NCBI RefSeq assembly: GCF_947581735.1
Contig: NZ_CANPVT010000002.1
Location: 458,144 to 522,143, forward strand
Direction of reading: 5' to 3'
From: Candidatus Palauibacter soopunensis
Lineage (GTDB): Bacteria > Gemmatimonadota > Gemmatimonadetes > Palauibacterales > Palauibacteraceae
DNA length: 64,000 nucleotides
Each line of letters opens with the position of its first letter. The first letter of the stretch is position 1. Below are positions 1-8,271 of the stretch, piece by piece. A program made the translations under genes and the position numbers. The notes under the pieces were generated by a model. That model made no database searches. It was given only the letters and a program-made list of their open reading frames with translations, and was not told where the DNA came from.

Positions 1-817
1 TCACGTAGTGGGAGCGCTGGTCGGGCCGCAGGTGCTCGCGCCGGAAGTTCCAGGCGACGTTCATCAGCTCGACCGCGTCGAGCGCGCTGCGGCCGCGCCA
101 GGGAGCGCCCGCGCCGTGGGCGGCCTCGCCCTCGAAGGTGAACTCCACGGAGACGAGCCCGGTGCCGCTCCCCTGGCCCCAGTTCACCGACAGGTTGCTG
201 CTCACGTGCGTGAAGAGGGTGACGTCGATGTCCTCGAGATAGCCGTCCCGCACGTACCAGGCCTTGGAGCCCAGCTGCTCCTCCGCGACTCCGGGCCAGA
301 GCACGAGCGTTCCCTCGATGCCCTCGGCCTCCATGACGTCCTTCAGCGCGAGCGCCGCCACCACATTCACGGCCTGCCCGGAGTTGTGGCCCTCGCCGTG
401 GCCGGGCGCGCCCGGAATCAGGGGGTCGTGATAGGCGACGCCGGGCTTCTGGTTGGCCTTCGGGATTCCATCGATGTCGGATCCGAAGGAGATGACCGGC
501 TCGCCGCTGCCCCAGCGCGCGAACCAGCCGGTCGGGATGCCCACGGGCGCGTACTCGACCGTGAAGCCGTTCTCCTCCAGGATCCCGGTGATGTAGGCCG
601 AGGTCTCGATCTCCTGCTGTCCCAGTTCGGAGAAGGAGAAGATCTTGTCGACCATGACCTGGGCCAGCTTGGCGCGCTCGAGCACGCCCTCTTCGACACG
701 GGCCACGAGGGGCGCCAGTTCATCGTCGGAGAGGCCCTGCGCGGCCGCCAGGACGGTGGGGGCGGTGAGAAGGGCGACCAGCGCCGCTGCCAGTGTTCGT
801 TTACCCATTTTGTCCAT
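1..817 (-). CDS. M20-family amidohydrolase (AbgB-like), 3' end beyond the window
   Basis: The reading frame runs open through the left edge, so the C-terminal part is missing. An N-terminal hydrophobic stretch (residues 8-27, ending in LAAAQG) looks like a Sec signal peptide, so the enzyme probably acts outside the cytoplasm. The visible part resembles M20 metallo-amidohydrolases of the aminobenzoyl-glutamate-utilisation B type: SFGSDIDGIP (the metal-binding Asp strand), GHGEGHNSG (the GHxxH-like metal region) and GVAEEQLGSK (catalytic Glu-Glu). Members hydrolyse N-acyl amino acids or dipeptides. ATG at 817 is chosen; a second in-frame ATG lies at 808, and neither has a strong ribosome site. 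It follows carB on the same strand after 81 bases. The family call is fairly sure; the substrate is unknown. Confidence 0.8.
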   Translation of the reverse strand, partial: MDKMGKRTLAAALVALLTAPTVLAAAQGLSDDELAPLVARVEEGVLERAKLAQVMVDKIFSFSELGQQEIETSAYITGILEENGFTVEYAPVGIPTGWFARWGSGEPVISFGSDIDGIPKANQKPGVAYHDPLIPGAPGHGEGHNSGQAVNVVAALALKDVMEAEGIEGTLVLWPGVAEEQLGSKAWYVRDGYLEDIDVTLFTHVSSNLSVNWGQGSGTGLVSVEFTFEGEAAHGAGAPWRGRSALDAVELMNVAWNFRREHLRPDQRSHYV

Positions 818-898
818 GGAGATACCGGGAAGAAGGGACCGGGAGGCGAAATAGTCTCGAAGCATACGCACGGGCGACCCGCGTCGGAAAGTGGGCCG

Positions 899-3800
899 TC
901 AGGCGGAGCCGGCGGTCCTCGTGAGTCTGTCCTCTTCCACTTCGACGACATCCCGCGCCTGGAGGCTGTGGACCGTGTGTCGGCGGTGCCGGAGGGCGAT
1001 GATCGCGTCGGCGGCCGCGGACGCCGCGGAGAGCGTCGTCGTGTAGGGCACGCGGCGGGAGACGGCGGCGCGGCGAATCATGTAGTCGTCGTACTGGGCG
1101 TGCTTGCCGAGCGGGGTGTTCAGGAGGAGCTGCACGTCTCCCGAGACGATGCGGTCGAGGAGGTTCGGACGCCCCTCGTGCACTTTGAGGATGCGCTCGC
1201 ACGGAACGCCGCGGCCCCGCAGATACCTGGCCGTCCCCTCCGTGGCGAAGATCGTGAAACCCAGTTCGTGGAAGCGGCGCGCGATCGGGACCATGTTCGG
1301 CTTGTCCTGGTCGTGCACCGTGATCGCGACGGCCCCCTCCGTCGGCAGCCCCTGGTAGACGGAGATCTGGGACTTCGCGAACGCGAGCCCGAAGCTGTCC
1401 GCGTATCCCATGACCTCCCCCGTCGAACGCATCTCCGGCCCGAGCACGGTGTCCGCGTCCGGGATCTTGTCGAAGGGGAGCACCGCTTCCTTCACGGAGA
1501 CCTGGTGCGGGACGAGTTCGTCCCCGAGTCCGAGGTCGTCGAGCTTCACGCCGGCGAGCACCCGGGCGGCCACCCGTGCGAGCGGGACCCCGGTCGCCTT
1601 GCTCACGAACGGCACCGTGCGGCTCGCGCGCGGATTCACCTCGAGCACGTAGACCGTCTTCTCGTGTACGGCGAACTGCACGTTGATGAGGCCCCGGACG
1701 TCCAGCGCGAGCGCGAAGTCCCGCGTGAAGCGGCGCATGGCCTCCATGTCGACGTCGCGCAGCAGGTAGGGCGGCAGGACGCAGGCCGAGTCGCCCGAGT
1801 GGACGCCCGCGTCCTCGATGTGCTGCATGATCCCGCCGATCAGGACCGTCTCCCCGTCGCACACCGCGTCCACATCCGCCTCGAAGGCGTCCTCGAGGAA
1901 CCGGTCCAGGAGCACGGGATGTTCCGGAGACGCCTGCACGGCGCGCGCGAAGTACTCCCGCAGCGAGACCGGGTCGTAGACGATCTCCATGGCGCGGCCG
2001 CCGAGCACGTAGCTGGGCCGGACGAGCACGGGATACCCGATGCTCTCCGCGATCTCGAGCGCCTCCTCGATGCTCGTCGCGGTCCCGCCCGGCGGCATCG
2101 GAACCCCGAGTTCGCGGCAGAGTTCGTCGAAGCGGCGGCGGTCCTCGGTGCGGTCGATCGACTCGACGCTCGTCCCGAGGATGGGGACGCCGAGTTGCTC
2201 CAGCTTGCGCGCGATCGTCAGCGGCGTCTGTCCACCGAACTGGACGATGACGCCCTCCGGCTCTTCCTGCTCCACGATCGCGAGCACGTCTTCCACCGTG
2301 AGCGGCTCGAAGTAGAGCTTGTTCGAGATGTCGAAGTCGGTGGAGACGGTCTCGGGATTCGAGTTGATCATGATCGTCTCGAACCCTTCGTCGCGCAGCG
2401 CGAGCGAGGCCGAAACGCAGCAGTAGTCGAACTCGATGCCCTGTCCGATGCGGTTCGGGCCGCTGCCGAGGATGATGATCTTCCGCCGGTCCGAGCGCTC
2501 GGATTCGTTCTCGTCCTCGTAGGTCGAGTAGAGGTATGGCGTGGCAGCGGGGAATTCGCCGGCGCAGGTGTCGACCGTCTTGTAGACTGGCCGGTGTCCC
2601 GCGGCCTGGCGCACCTCGCGCACCTCGGCCTCCGGAATCCCGCGCAACTGTCCCATCTCCGCGTCTCCGAACCCGATTCGCTTCAGCCGTTCGACGTCCG
2701 CGGGCGTGACCGCGGCGGCCGCCGCGAAGGCCTGGCCCTCGCGCACGAGTTCCTCGAGTTGGGAAAGGAACCAGGGGTCGATCCCCGTGATCCGGTTGAT
2801 CTCGTCCACGGAGAGGCCCGCCTGGAAGGCGCGGTAAAGCTGGAAGGGACGTTCCGGCGTCGCGGTGCGGATCGCGGCCCGCACCGTGTCGACGGCGTCG
2901 TCCTCGAGACGGTCCGCGTCCGGGTCCGGCGAGGGGAGCCACCCCGAGCGCCCGTTCTCGAGCGCGCGAAAGCCCTTCAGCCACGCCTGCTGGAACGTGC
3001 GGCCGATCGCCATCACCTCGCCCACGGCCTTCATCTGCACGCCGAGCGTCGCGTCCGCCTTCGGGAACTTCTCGAACGCGAAGCGCGGGATCTTCACGAC
3101 CATGTAGTCGAGCACCGGCTCGAAGCAGGAGGGCGTCACCTGAGTGATCGCGTTCGGGATCTCGTCGAGGCGGTAGCCGACCGCGAGCTTGGCGCCGATG
3201 CGCGCGATGGGGAACCCGGTCGCCTTCGACGCGAGGGCCGAACTCCGGGACACGCGCGGGTTCATCTCGATGACGAGCATCTGGCCCGTCGTCGGGTGCA
3301 CGGCGAACTGGATGTTGCAGCCGCCCGCGTCCACGCCGATCTCGCGGATGCACGCGATGGCCGCGTCCCGCATCGCCTGGTACTCGCGGTCCGAGAGCGT
3401 GAGCGCCGGCGCGACGGTGATCGAGTCGCCCGTGTGCACGCCCATGGCGTCGAAGTTCTCGATCGAGCAGACGATGACGACGTTGTCCGCCCGGTCCCGC
3501 ATCACCTCCAGCTCGAACTCCTTCCAGCCGATGATGCTGCGGTCGATGAGCACCTCGCCGATCGGCGACGAGCGGATGCCGGCGCGGACGAGGTCCTCGA
3601 ACTCCTCGCGGTTGTAGGCGGTGCTGCCGCCGGTGCCGCCGAGGGTGAAGGACGGCCGGATGATGGCGGGGAATCCCGTATCCTCGACCAAGGTGAGCGC
3701 CTCGTCGAGCGAGCGGGCGAAGCCCCCCGCGGGCAGTTCGAGCCCGATGCGCTGCATGGCCTCGGCGAACTGCTCGCGGTCCTCGGCGAGCTGGATCGCC

Positions 3801-4162
3801 CGGACATCGGCCCCGATCAGCTCCACCCCGTGCTCGTCGAGCACTCCGCGTTCGGCCAGTTCCAACGCGACGTTGAGCGCCGTCTGGCCGCCCATCGTCG
3901 GGATGAGCGCGTCGGGCTTCTCCGCCTCGATGACCCGCGCGACCCAGTCGGCCGTGAGCGGCTCGATGTAGGTCGCGTCGGCGATGTCCGGGTCCGTCAT
4001 GATCGTGGCGGGATTCGAGTTCACGAGGATGACTCGATATCCCTCCTCGCGGAGCGCCCGGCAGGCCTGCGTCCCGGAGTAGTCGAACTCGCAGGCCTGG
4101 CCGATCACGATCGGGCCGGAGCCTATGAGAAGAATCGAGGAGATGTCGTCGCGGCGTGGCAT
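899..4162 (-). CDS. carB: Carbamoyl-phosphate synthase large subunit
   Basis: Makes carbamoyl phosphate from bicarbonate, ammonia (channelled from the CarA glutaminase) and two ATP, for pyrimidine and arginine synthesis in the cytoplasm. At 1087 residues it has the usual full length. The two homologous ATP-grasp halves are visible: [19 protein letters not shown] near residue 14 and [16 protein letters not shown] near residue 570, each followed by NSNPxT ([12 protein letters not shown] and [12 protein letters not shown]). The carboxy-phosphate grasp loops are FTLGGTGGS and YVLGGRAM. The C-terminal MGS-like allosteric domain contains [16 protein letters not shown] 4162 gives the standard MPRR...[12 protein letters not shown] start. 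No carA lies next to it in this window, so the small subunit must be encoded elsewhere. The identification is secure. Confidence 0.97.
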   Translation of the reverse strand: MPRRDDISSILLIGSGPIVIGQACEFDYSGTQACRALREEGYRVILVNSNPATIMTDPDIADATYIEPLTADWVARVIEAEKPDALIPTMGGQTALNVALELAERGVLDEHGVELIGADVRAIQLAEDREQFAEAMQRIGLELPAGGFARSLDEALTLVEDTGFPAIIRPSFTLGGTGGSTAYNREEFEDLVRAGIRSSPIGEVLIDRSIIGWKEFELEVMRDRADNVVIVCSIENFDAMGVHTGDSITVAPALTLSDREYQAMRDAAIACIREIGVDAGGCNIQFAVHPTTGQMLVIEMNPRVSRSSALASKATGFPIARIGAKLAVGYRLDEIPNAITQVTPSCFEPVLDYMVVKIPRFAFEKFPKADATLGVQMKAVGEVMAIGRTFQQAWLKGFRALENGRSGWLPSPDPDADRLEDDAVDTVRAAIRTATPERPFQLYRAFQAGLSVDEINRITGIDPWFLSQLEELVREGQAFAAAAAVTPADVERLKRIGFGDAEMGQLRGIPEAEVREVRQAAGHRPVYKTVDTCAGEFPAATPYLYSTYEDENESERSDRRKIIILGSGPNRIGQGIEFDYCCVSASLALRDEGFETIMINSNPETVSTDFDISNKLYFEPLTVEDVLAIVEQEEPEGVIVQFGGQTPLTIARKLEQLGVPILGTSVESIDRTEDRRRFDELCRELGVPMPPGGTATSIEEALEIAESIGYPVLVRPSYVLGGRAMEIVYDPVSLREYFARAVQASPEHPVLLDRFLEDAFEADVDAVCDGETVLIGGIMQHIEDAGVHSGDSACVLPPYLLRDVDMEAMRRFTRDFALALDVRGLINVQFAVHEKTVYVLEVNPRASRTVPFVSKATGVPLARVAARVLAGVKLDDLGLGDELVPHQVSVKEAVLPFDKIPDADTVLGPEMRSTGEVMGYADSFGLAFAKSQISVYQGLPTEGAVAITVHDQDKPNMVPIARRFHELGFTIFATEGTARYLRGRGVPCERILKVHEGRPNLLDRIVSGDVQLLLNTPLGKHAQYDDYMIRRAAVSRRVPYTTTLSAASAAADAIIALRHRRHTVHSLQARDVVEVEEDRLTRTAGSA

Positions 4163-4242
4163 CGGGCGCGCAAGCTATTCGGTTGGACGGCGGATCGCAG
4201 CCCCCGGCGGCGCGGCCCCCGGAGGTGGGGAGAAGATCGGGG

Positions 4243-5004
4243 CTACCGCATGAGAAGCGAGATTTCGCGCAGGGCCCAGACTGCGGTTGGCCGACCGTCG
4301 CGGAGGGCGGGGGCGAAGAGCAGTCCGCGGGCCGCCCGCACGGCCGCCGCGTCGAAGGCCTGGTCGCCGGATGAGACCTGGACCGCGGTCGCCTCGACCC
4401 TTCCATCGGTCCGCACGAGAAGCCAAATGGAGGCCGCGATGTCCGCGTCGAGTCCCTCGCGGCGGATCACGGGAAGCAGGGTCGTCGCGAGCGCGGCCTC
4501 GGCATCGGTGTCCCATACGAGGCGGGCCGCCTCGTCGTGGGCGACGTATACGGGACCCGATTCGCGGAGCTCCGCCAGCTCCGCTTCGACCGCGGCCCGG
4601 GCCACCTCGATGCTGGCCAGTGAGTCGCGCCGGGTGGCGGCGATCAGGGAGTCGCGCCGGGCCGCCTCCAGCGAGTCCCGGAGCGCGGCGGCCCGCTGCG
4701 CCTCGAGGATGGAGTCCCGGCGCGCGGCCGCGGCCCGCTCGGCTCTCGCGATGGAGTCCCGACGCGCAGCCTCCCGCGCGGCCCTCGCGATCGAATCCTG
4801 CCGCGCAGCCTCCCGCTCGGCAGCCGCGATCGAATCCTGCCGCGCGGCCTCCCGCTCGGCAGCCGCGATCGAATCCCGGCGCGCGGCTTCCACGACCGCA
4901 TCGGGCGGACGCATCGCGCGGGGGATGGGGAGGAAGCACGATCCGACCCCCAGCGCGGCCAGCGTCACCAGGAGGATCCGTCCCCCGCGGCGCCTCTCCC
5001 TCAT
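4243..5004 (-). CDS. Lipoprotein-like protein with TonB-type C-terminal domain and repeat-rich stalk
   Basis: A 253-residue protein of three parts. The N-terminus has RRRGGRILLVTLAALGVGSC, a membrane signal ending in a possible lipobox (VGSC). Residues about 35-150 form a charged, Ala/Arg-rich, probably helical stalk built of repeats with the core R-[RQ]-D-S-[IL] every 13 residues, then at shorter spacing. The last ~100 residues resemble a TonB/TolA C-terminal domain: WLLVRTDGRVEATAVQVSSG, then FDAAAVRAARGLLFAPALRDG. Such domains contact outer-membrane partners or span the periplasm. No TonB transmembrane or Pro-rich segment or ExbBD neighbours are seen, so it is not an obvious energiser. ATG 5004 sits 9 bases after the metS-like stop. 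The specific function is unknown. Confidence 0.65.
   Translation of the reverse strand: MRERRRGGRILLVTLAALGVGSCFLPIPRAMRPPDAVVEAARRDSIAAAEREAARQDSIAAAEREAARQDSIARAAREAARRDSIARAERAAAARRDSILEAQRAAALRDSLEAARRDSLIAATRRDSLASIEVARAAVEAELAELRESGPVYVAHDEAARLVWDTDAEAALATTLLPVIRREGLDADIAASIWLLVRTDGRVEATAVQVSSGDQAFDAAAVRAARGLLFAPALRDGRPTAVWALREISLLMR
4748..4891. repeat. 39-bp tandem repeat inside a coding gene
   Basis: Units start at 4748, 4787, 4826 and 4865 (the last is partial). The units at 4787-4825 and 4826-4864 differ at only one base; the flanking units are more diverged. The period of 39 bases equals 13 codons, so length changes keep the frame. It encodes the helical DSIAAAEREAARQ-type stalk of the TonB-C-terminal lipoprotein. 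Confidence 0.85.
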
Positions 5005-5013
5005 TACGGGCGG

Positions 5014-5133
5014 CTAGCTCTCTCCGCCTCGCTTGGCGCCTTCCTTGCGCCAGGCGATCGACGCGAGGACGGCGAGTCCTCCCCAGACGAATCCGAGGAT
5101 GAGGATCATCATGATGATCGTCGTCGTGGTCAT
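5014..5133 (-). CDS. metS: MetS-like small subunit of an NSS-family amino-acid importer
   Basis: A 39-residue single-span membrane protein. It begins MTTTTIIMMILILGFVWGG, then a hydrophobic stretch, then the basic tail WRKEGAKRGGES. The TxxIIMMIL...WGGL pattern is that of the MetS family (putative methionine/alanine importer small subunit), tiny partners needed by some sodium-dependent MetP transporters. Its ATG overlaps the stop of the HD-domain gene (ATGA), so translation is probably coupled. The only NSS transporter in the window lies at 37928-39415, about 33 kb away, which is unusual because metS normally adjoins metP. The family call rests on pattern resemblance over a short sequence. 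Confidence 0.72.
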   Translation of the reverse strand: MTTTTIIMMILILGFVWGGLAVLASIAWRKEGAKRGGES

Positions 5134-5717
5134 GCTCCCCCCGGGCCGTTCAGGCCGAGATCTTCCACTGCAAGCTGCATGGCGGCGATGACGAAGGCGA
5201 TGTGCTCGCCCATGTCTTCGCCCAGTTCAGCGCAATTCTCCAGCATTTCGTCGCGGCTGATCGCGGCGGCGAACGCCTTGTCCTTCATCTTCTTTCGTAC
5301 CGACCGGGTCTTCATGCCGGCGAGCCGCGTCGGGCGCACCAGGGCGCACGCGGTGATGAAGCCGGTGAGTTCGTCCACGGCCCGGAGCGTCTTCGACATC
5401 CGCGTCGTCGCTTCGACATCGGTGTAGTCCGCGTGGGCCATGATCGTCTCGAGGATGTCCTCGTCCACCCCCTTCTCGCGGAGGATGGCGACCCCGGTCG
5501 AGGGATGCTCCGCATCGGGCGCGTGGTCGTGGTTGGGCCAGCGCTCGTAGTCGAAGTCGTGCAGCAGCCCCGCCACGCCCCAACGGTCTTCGTCCTCGCC
5601 GTACTTCCTCGCGTAGGCGCGCATGGCGGCCTCGACCGCCAGCATGTGGCGCCGGAGCCCGGGACTCTCGGTGTATTCGTGGACGATCGCGAGCGCCTCA
5701 TCCCGTGTCGGGAGCAT
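5130..5717 (-). CDS. HD-domain phosphohydrolase-like protein
   Basis: A 195-residue cytoplasmic protein. It contains an HD-type metal site: RRHMLAVEAAMRAYA (first His), LLHDFDYERWPN (the HD pair), AEHPSTG (further His) and MAHADYT with a following Asp. Small stand-alone HD proteins of this type hydrolyse nucleotides or other phosphoesters; the substrate cannot be read from sequence. The C-terminal half has a helical region, LTGFITACALVRPTRLAGMK, seen in this uncharacterised HD subgroup. It lies 6 bases after the PH-like gene and shares an ATGA junction with the downstream metS-like gene, so it belongs to the dinB-led run. Confidence 0.8.
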   Translation of the reverse strand: MLPTRDEALAIVHEYTESPGLRRHMLAVEAAMRAYARKYGEDEDRWGVAGLLHDFDYERWPNHDHAPDAEHPSTGVAILREKGVDEDILETIMAHADYTDVEATTRMSKTLRAVDELTGFITACALVRPTRLAGMKTRSVRKKMKDKAFAAAISRDEMLENCAELGEDMGEHIAFVIAAMQLAVEDLGLNGPGGA

Positions 5718-5723
5718 CCGTCG

Positions 5724-6215
5724 TCACTCTCCTCCGGTGGTTTGACCGGCCGTTTCCATGGTGTGGCCGGCCGTCTCGTGCAGCGCGTCCAGAAAGCGCC
5801 GCGGCTCGCTCTGGCTGACGAGGAGCGAGTACCCGTCGAGCGTGGGAATGTACACCACGCGTCGGCGGTCCGTGAGGTAGAGGAGCGCCTTCTCCCCGCT
5901 GCGGAGCCGGAACCACCCCGCGGAGTAGCCGCCGAGCGCCGTCCCCATGGTGCGCCGGCGAGGGACGAGATCGGGTTCGCCGCGGAGGTCCACGACGCGG
6001 GCATCGTCGAGTTCGAGACGGTCGAGGGGGATCGTCCGGCCCCAGAGGTCGCCCACCAGCTTCAGGCCCGCCGGCGACACCTCCGCGCGGCTGTTCCTCG
6101 TGGACCAGGCCGCCCAGCCCAGCATGAGCGTCACGCCGATGAGGACGACGATGATGATGATGAAGAACCAGAGGACGCCTCGCCCGGAGGCCGGCGGAAT
6201 CGGGAATACCTGCAT
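5724..6215 (-). CDS. Membrane-anchored PH-like domain protein
   Basis: A 163-residue protein with one N-terminal transmembrane helix (about residues 13-36, WFFIIIIVVLIGVTLMLG). A soluble beta-rich domain follows that resembles bacterial PH domains: SRAEVSPAGLKLVGDLWGRTIPL, then a WFRLRSGEKALLYLTDRRRVVYIPT strand pair. These domains usually sit at the membrane; no enzymatic residues are apparent. ATG 6215 is preferred because it places the signal/anchor directly at the N-terminus and leaves 14 bases to the dinB stop. The domain assignment is moderate; the function is unknown. Confidence 0.6.
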   Translation of the reverse strand: MQVFPIPPASGRGVLWFFIIIIVVLIGVTLMLGWAAWSTRNSRAEVSPAGLKLVGDLWGRTIPLDRLELDDARVVDLRGEPDLVPRRRTMGTALGGYSAGWFRLRSGEKALLYLTDRRRVVYIPTLDGYSLLVSQSEPRRFLDALHETAGHTMETAGQTTGGE

Positions 6216-6229
6216 GATCGTGTTCCTCG

Positions 6230-7453
6230 CTACGTGTCTCGCACGTTCGAATCGAGAAGGGCGGCCCGCTTGAGCGCGTCCCGGCCGAAGCGGTCCGCCA
6301 CGGCATCCATCGTCTTCGCCAGCTCGCGCCGGCTCTCCCCGGCGGAGGTGGCCGGGTCGTCGTCGCCGAGGAGCCCGAGTTGCTCGTCTTCCGGATGGTC
6401 GAAGCCGGAGAGGCTGACGCCGATGAGCCGGACGCGGCGGCGGGGATCGTCGGCCTCCCGGAACAGCTCCCGCGCGACGGGCCAGATGGCTTCCGTCATG
6501 TCCGCCGGTCGCTCGAGCGTCCGCTGGCGCGTGTGCGTCTCGAAGCCGTCCCAGCGCAGCTTCAACTGCACCGTGCGCCCCGCGATCCCCTTCTTGCGCA
6601 GCGACCGCGCGACCCCTTCGCAGAGGGCGAGCAGGGTCCGCTCCACGCGGGCTCGATCCTCGACGTCGCGCGGGAAGGTCACCTCCTTGCCGAGTGATTT
6701 TCGCCCCGGCCGCGGGTCGACCCTTCGCACGTCGAGGCCGTTCGCGAGTTCGTGCAGACGCCGCCCCAGCTTGCGGCCCAGCGACGCCTCTAGGAACTCG
6801 GGCTTGTTGCGGGCCACGTCCCCGATCGTCTTGAAGCCGAGTTGGGCCAGGCGGGCCTGGACCTTCGGCCCCGCCCCCCAGAGCCGGGAGACGGAGAGCG
6901 GCGCCAGAAACTCGCGTTCGGTCCCCGGCGGTACGACGACGAGCGCGTCCGGCTTCCTGAGGTCGCTCGCCACCTTCGCCACGTACTTGTTCGAGGCGAC
7001 GCCGACGGAGGCCGTGAGCCGCTCCTCGTCGGCGATCCGCTGCCGGATCCGGGTCGCGATCTCCGGTCCCGTGCCGAACAGCCGCCGGCTCGCCGTCACG
7101 TCCAGGAAGGCCTCGTCCAGCGAGAGCGTCTCCACCTGGTCGGTGAAGGAGCGGAAGATGTCGAAGATTCGCCCGGATATCTCCGCGTAGAAGGCGATGC
7201 GCGGGCGCACGTAGACGCCGCCGGGGCAGCGGCGCCACGCCTGCGAGATCGGCATCGCGGAGTGGATCCCGTAGCGCCGGGCCTCGTAGTTCGCCGTCGA
7301 GACGACGCCCCGTCCGCGGCCCTTGCGCGGGGCGGATCCGATGATGACGGGCTTGCCGCGCAGCGACGGGTCCTCGCGCATCTCGACCGCGGCATAGAAC
7401 GCGTCCATGTCCACGTGGAGGATCGTCCGCGACCGCGTCTCAGGCTGCGGCAT
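6230..7453 (-). CDS. dinB: DNA polymerase IV (Y-family translesion polymerase)
   Basis: An error-prone polymerase that copies past damaged bases. The 407-residue sequence shows the catalytic carboxylates: D15 in ILHVDMDAFYAAVEM and D113-E114 in SLDEAFLDV. It also has the conserved SVGVASNKYVAKVASDLRKPD segment, the helix-hairpin-helix thumb (LWGAGPKVQARLAQLGFKTI) and a little-finger domain near GRKSLGKEVTF. E. coli Pol IV is 351 residues; the extra length is mostly a C-terminal extension. No typical C-terminal clamp motif is evident. It overlaps the upstream phosphodiesterase gene by 14 bases, so the two are probably co-transcribed. No LexA-like operator was recognised. Confidence 0.95.
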   Translation of the reverse strand: MPQPETRSRTILHVDMDAFYAAVEMREDPSLRGKPVIIGSAPRKGRGRGVVSTANYEARRYGIHSAMPISQAWRRCPGGVYVRPRIAFYAEISGRIFDIFRSFTDQVETLSLDEAFLDVTASRRLFGTGPEIATRIRQRIADEERLTASVGVASNKYVAKVASDLRKPDALVVVPPGTEREFLAPLSVSRLWGAGPKVQARLAQLGFKTIGDVARNKPEFLEASLGRKLGRRLHELANGLDVRRVDPRPGRKSLGKEVTFPRDVEDRARVERTLLALCEGVARSLRKKGIAGRTVQLKLRWDGFETHTRQRTLERPADMTEAIWPVARELFREADDPRRRVRLIGVSLSGFDHPEDEQLGLLGDDDPATSAGESRRELAKTMDAVADRFGRDALKRAALLDSNVRDT

Positions 7454-8264
7454 CTCTCCCCACCTCCCTCTCGTCCAGGATCCGGCGGGCCCGCCCCGGG
7501 GCGTCGCTCACGAGCCCGTCCACGCCCCAGTCGAGGAGGCGCCGCATGTCGTCCGGGTCGTTCACGGTCCAGACGAAGACCCCCATGCCGTCGGCGTGCG
7601 CGCGCCGAACGAAGCGCGGCGTGACGATGCGCAGCGCGCTCTGCCGTTCGGGCAGCATGGCGGCCGCGCAGCCGGCGGGGGCGAACCGGCGGCCGAGGCC
7701 GACCTTGCCGAGAAGTACGTATGTCCGGAGTTCGTCCTGGTAGGCGCAGTGCCAGCGCGCCTGCCGGCTCGCGGGCTCCACTTCCTCCCGCTCGAAGCCG
7801 CCGACCAGGATTCGCTCCCGATCCGCGCGATTTCGGCTCCGCTGCAGCCACGCGCCCAGTTCGTGCCCCGCCGCCGCCGACTTGATCTCCGCGATCACCG
7901 GCAGGTCTCCCACCGCCTCGAGCACCTCTTCGAGGGTGGGGATGCCGACCCCCTTCCCCCGGAAGGGGAAAGTCTTCCCGTGGTCCGTCGTGAAATGGAA
8001 TCCGGTGTCGAAGGGGCGCAGTTCGTCCCGCGTGAGTGCCTCGACGTCCCCCGCCCCGTCCGTCGTGCGGGGGAGGCTCGGATCGTGGATGACCATGAGG
8101 CGGCCGTCCGCGCTCCGGTGCAGGTCGAGTTCCACCGCGTCGGCCCCCACGCGCACCGCATGCTCGAAGGACGGAAGCGTGTTCTCGGGCGCGAACGCCG
8201 CCGCGCCCCGGTGGCCTATGACCCGCAGCGGGGAGCCGGGACCGAAGAGATCGTCGGGCAGCAC
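7440..8264 (-). CDS. Glycerophosphodiester phosphodiesterase
   Basis: Hydrolyses glycerophosphodiesters from phospholipid turnover to glycerol-3-phosphate and an alcohol. The 274-residue protein has the GDPD TIM-barrel signatures: IGHRGAAAFAPENTLPSF (catalytic His18 and Arg19), ADAVELDLHRS (metal ligands E45 and D47), VIHDPSLPRTT (second catalytic His) and PVIAEIKS (metal Glu). The C-terminal VWTVNDPDDMRRLLDWGVDGLVSDAPG is typical. No signal peptide is seen, so it is a UgpQ-like cytoplasmic type. It sits between the Npt-like transporter gene (7-base gap) and dinB (14-base overlap). Confidence 0.93.
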   Translation of the reverse strand: MLPDDLFGPGSPLRVIGHRGAAAFAPENTLPSFEHAVRVGADAVELDLHRSADGRLMVIHDPSLPRTTDGAGDVEALTRDELRPFDTGFHFTTDHGKTFPFRGKGVGIPTLEEVLEAVGDLPVIAEIKSAAAGHELGAWLQRSRNRADRERILVGGFEREEVEPASRQARWHCAYQDELRTYVLLGKVGLGRRFAPAGCAAAMLPERQSALRIVTPRFVRRAHADGMGVFVWTVNDPDDMRRLLDWGVDGLVSDAPGRARRILDEREVGRDAAA

Positions 8265-8271
8265 CGTCAGG

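Noticed and set aside
899..4162. A carA gene beside carB
   Set aside because: Both neighbours are unrelated (M20 amidohydrolase and TonB-domain lipoprotein), so carA is not in this window.
8..5017. A very long open plus-strand frame (about 1670 codons) across carB and its neighbours
   Set aside because: It is antisense to clear genes, low-complexity and Arg/Asp/Leu-rich, with no family resemblance; GC-rich DNA produces such frames.
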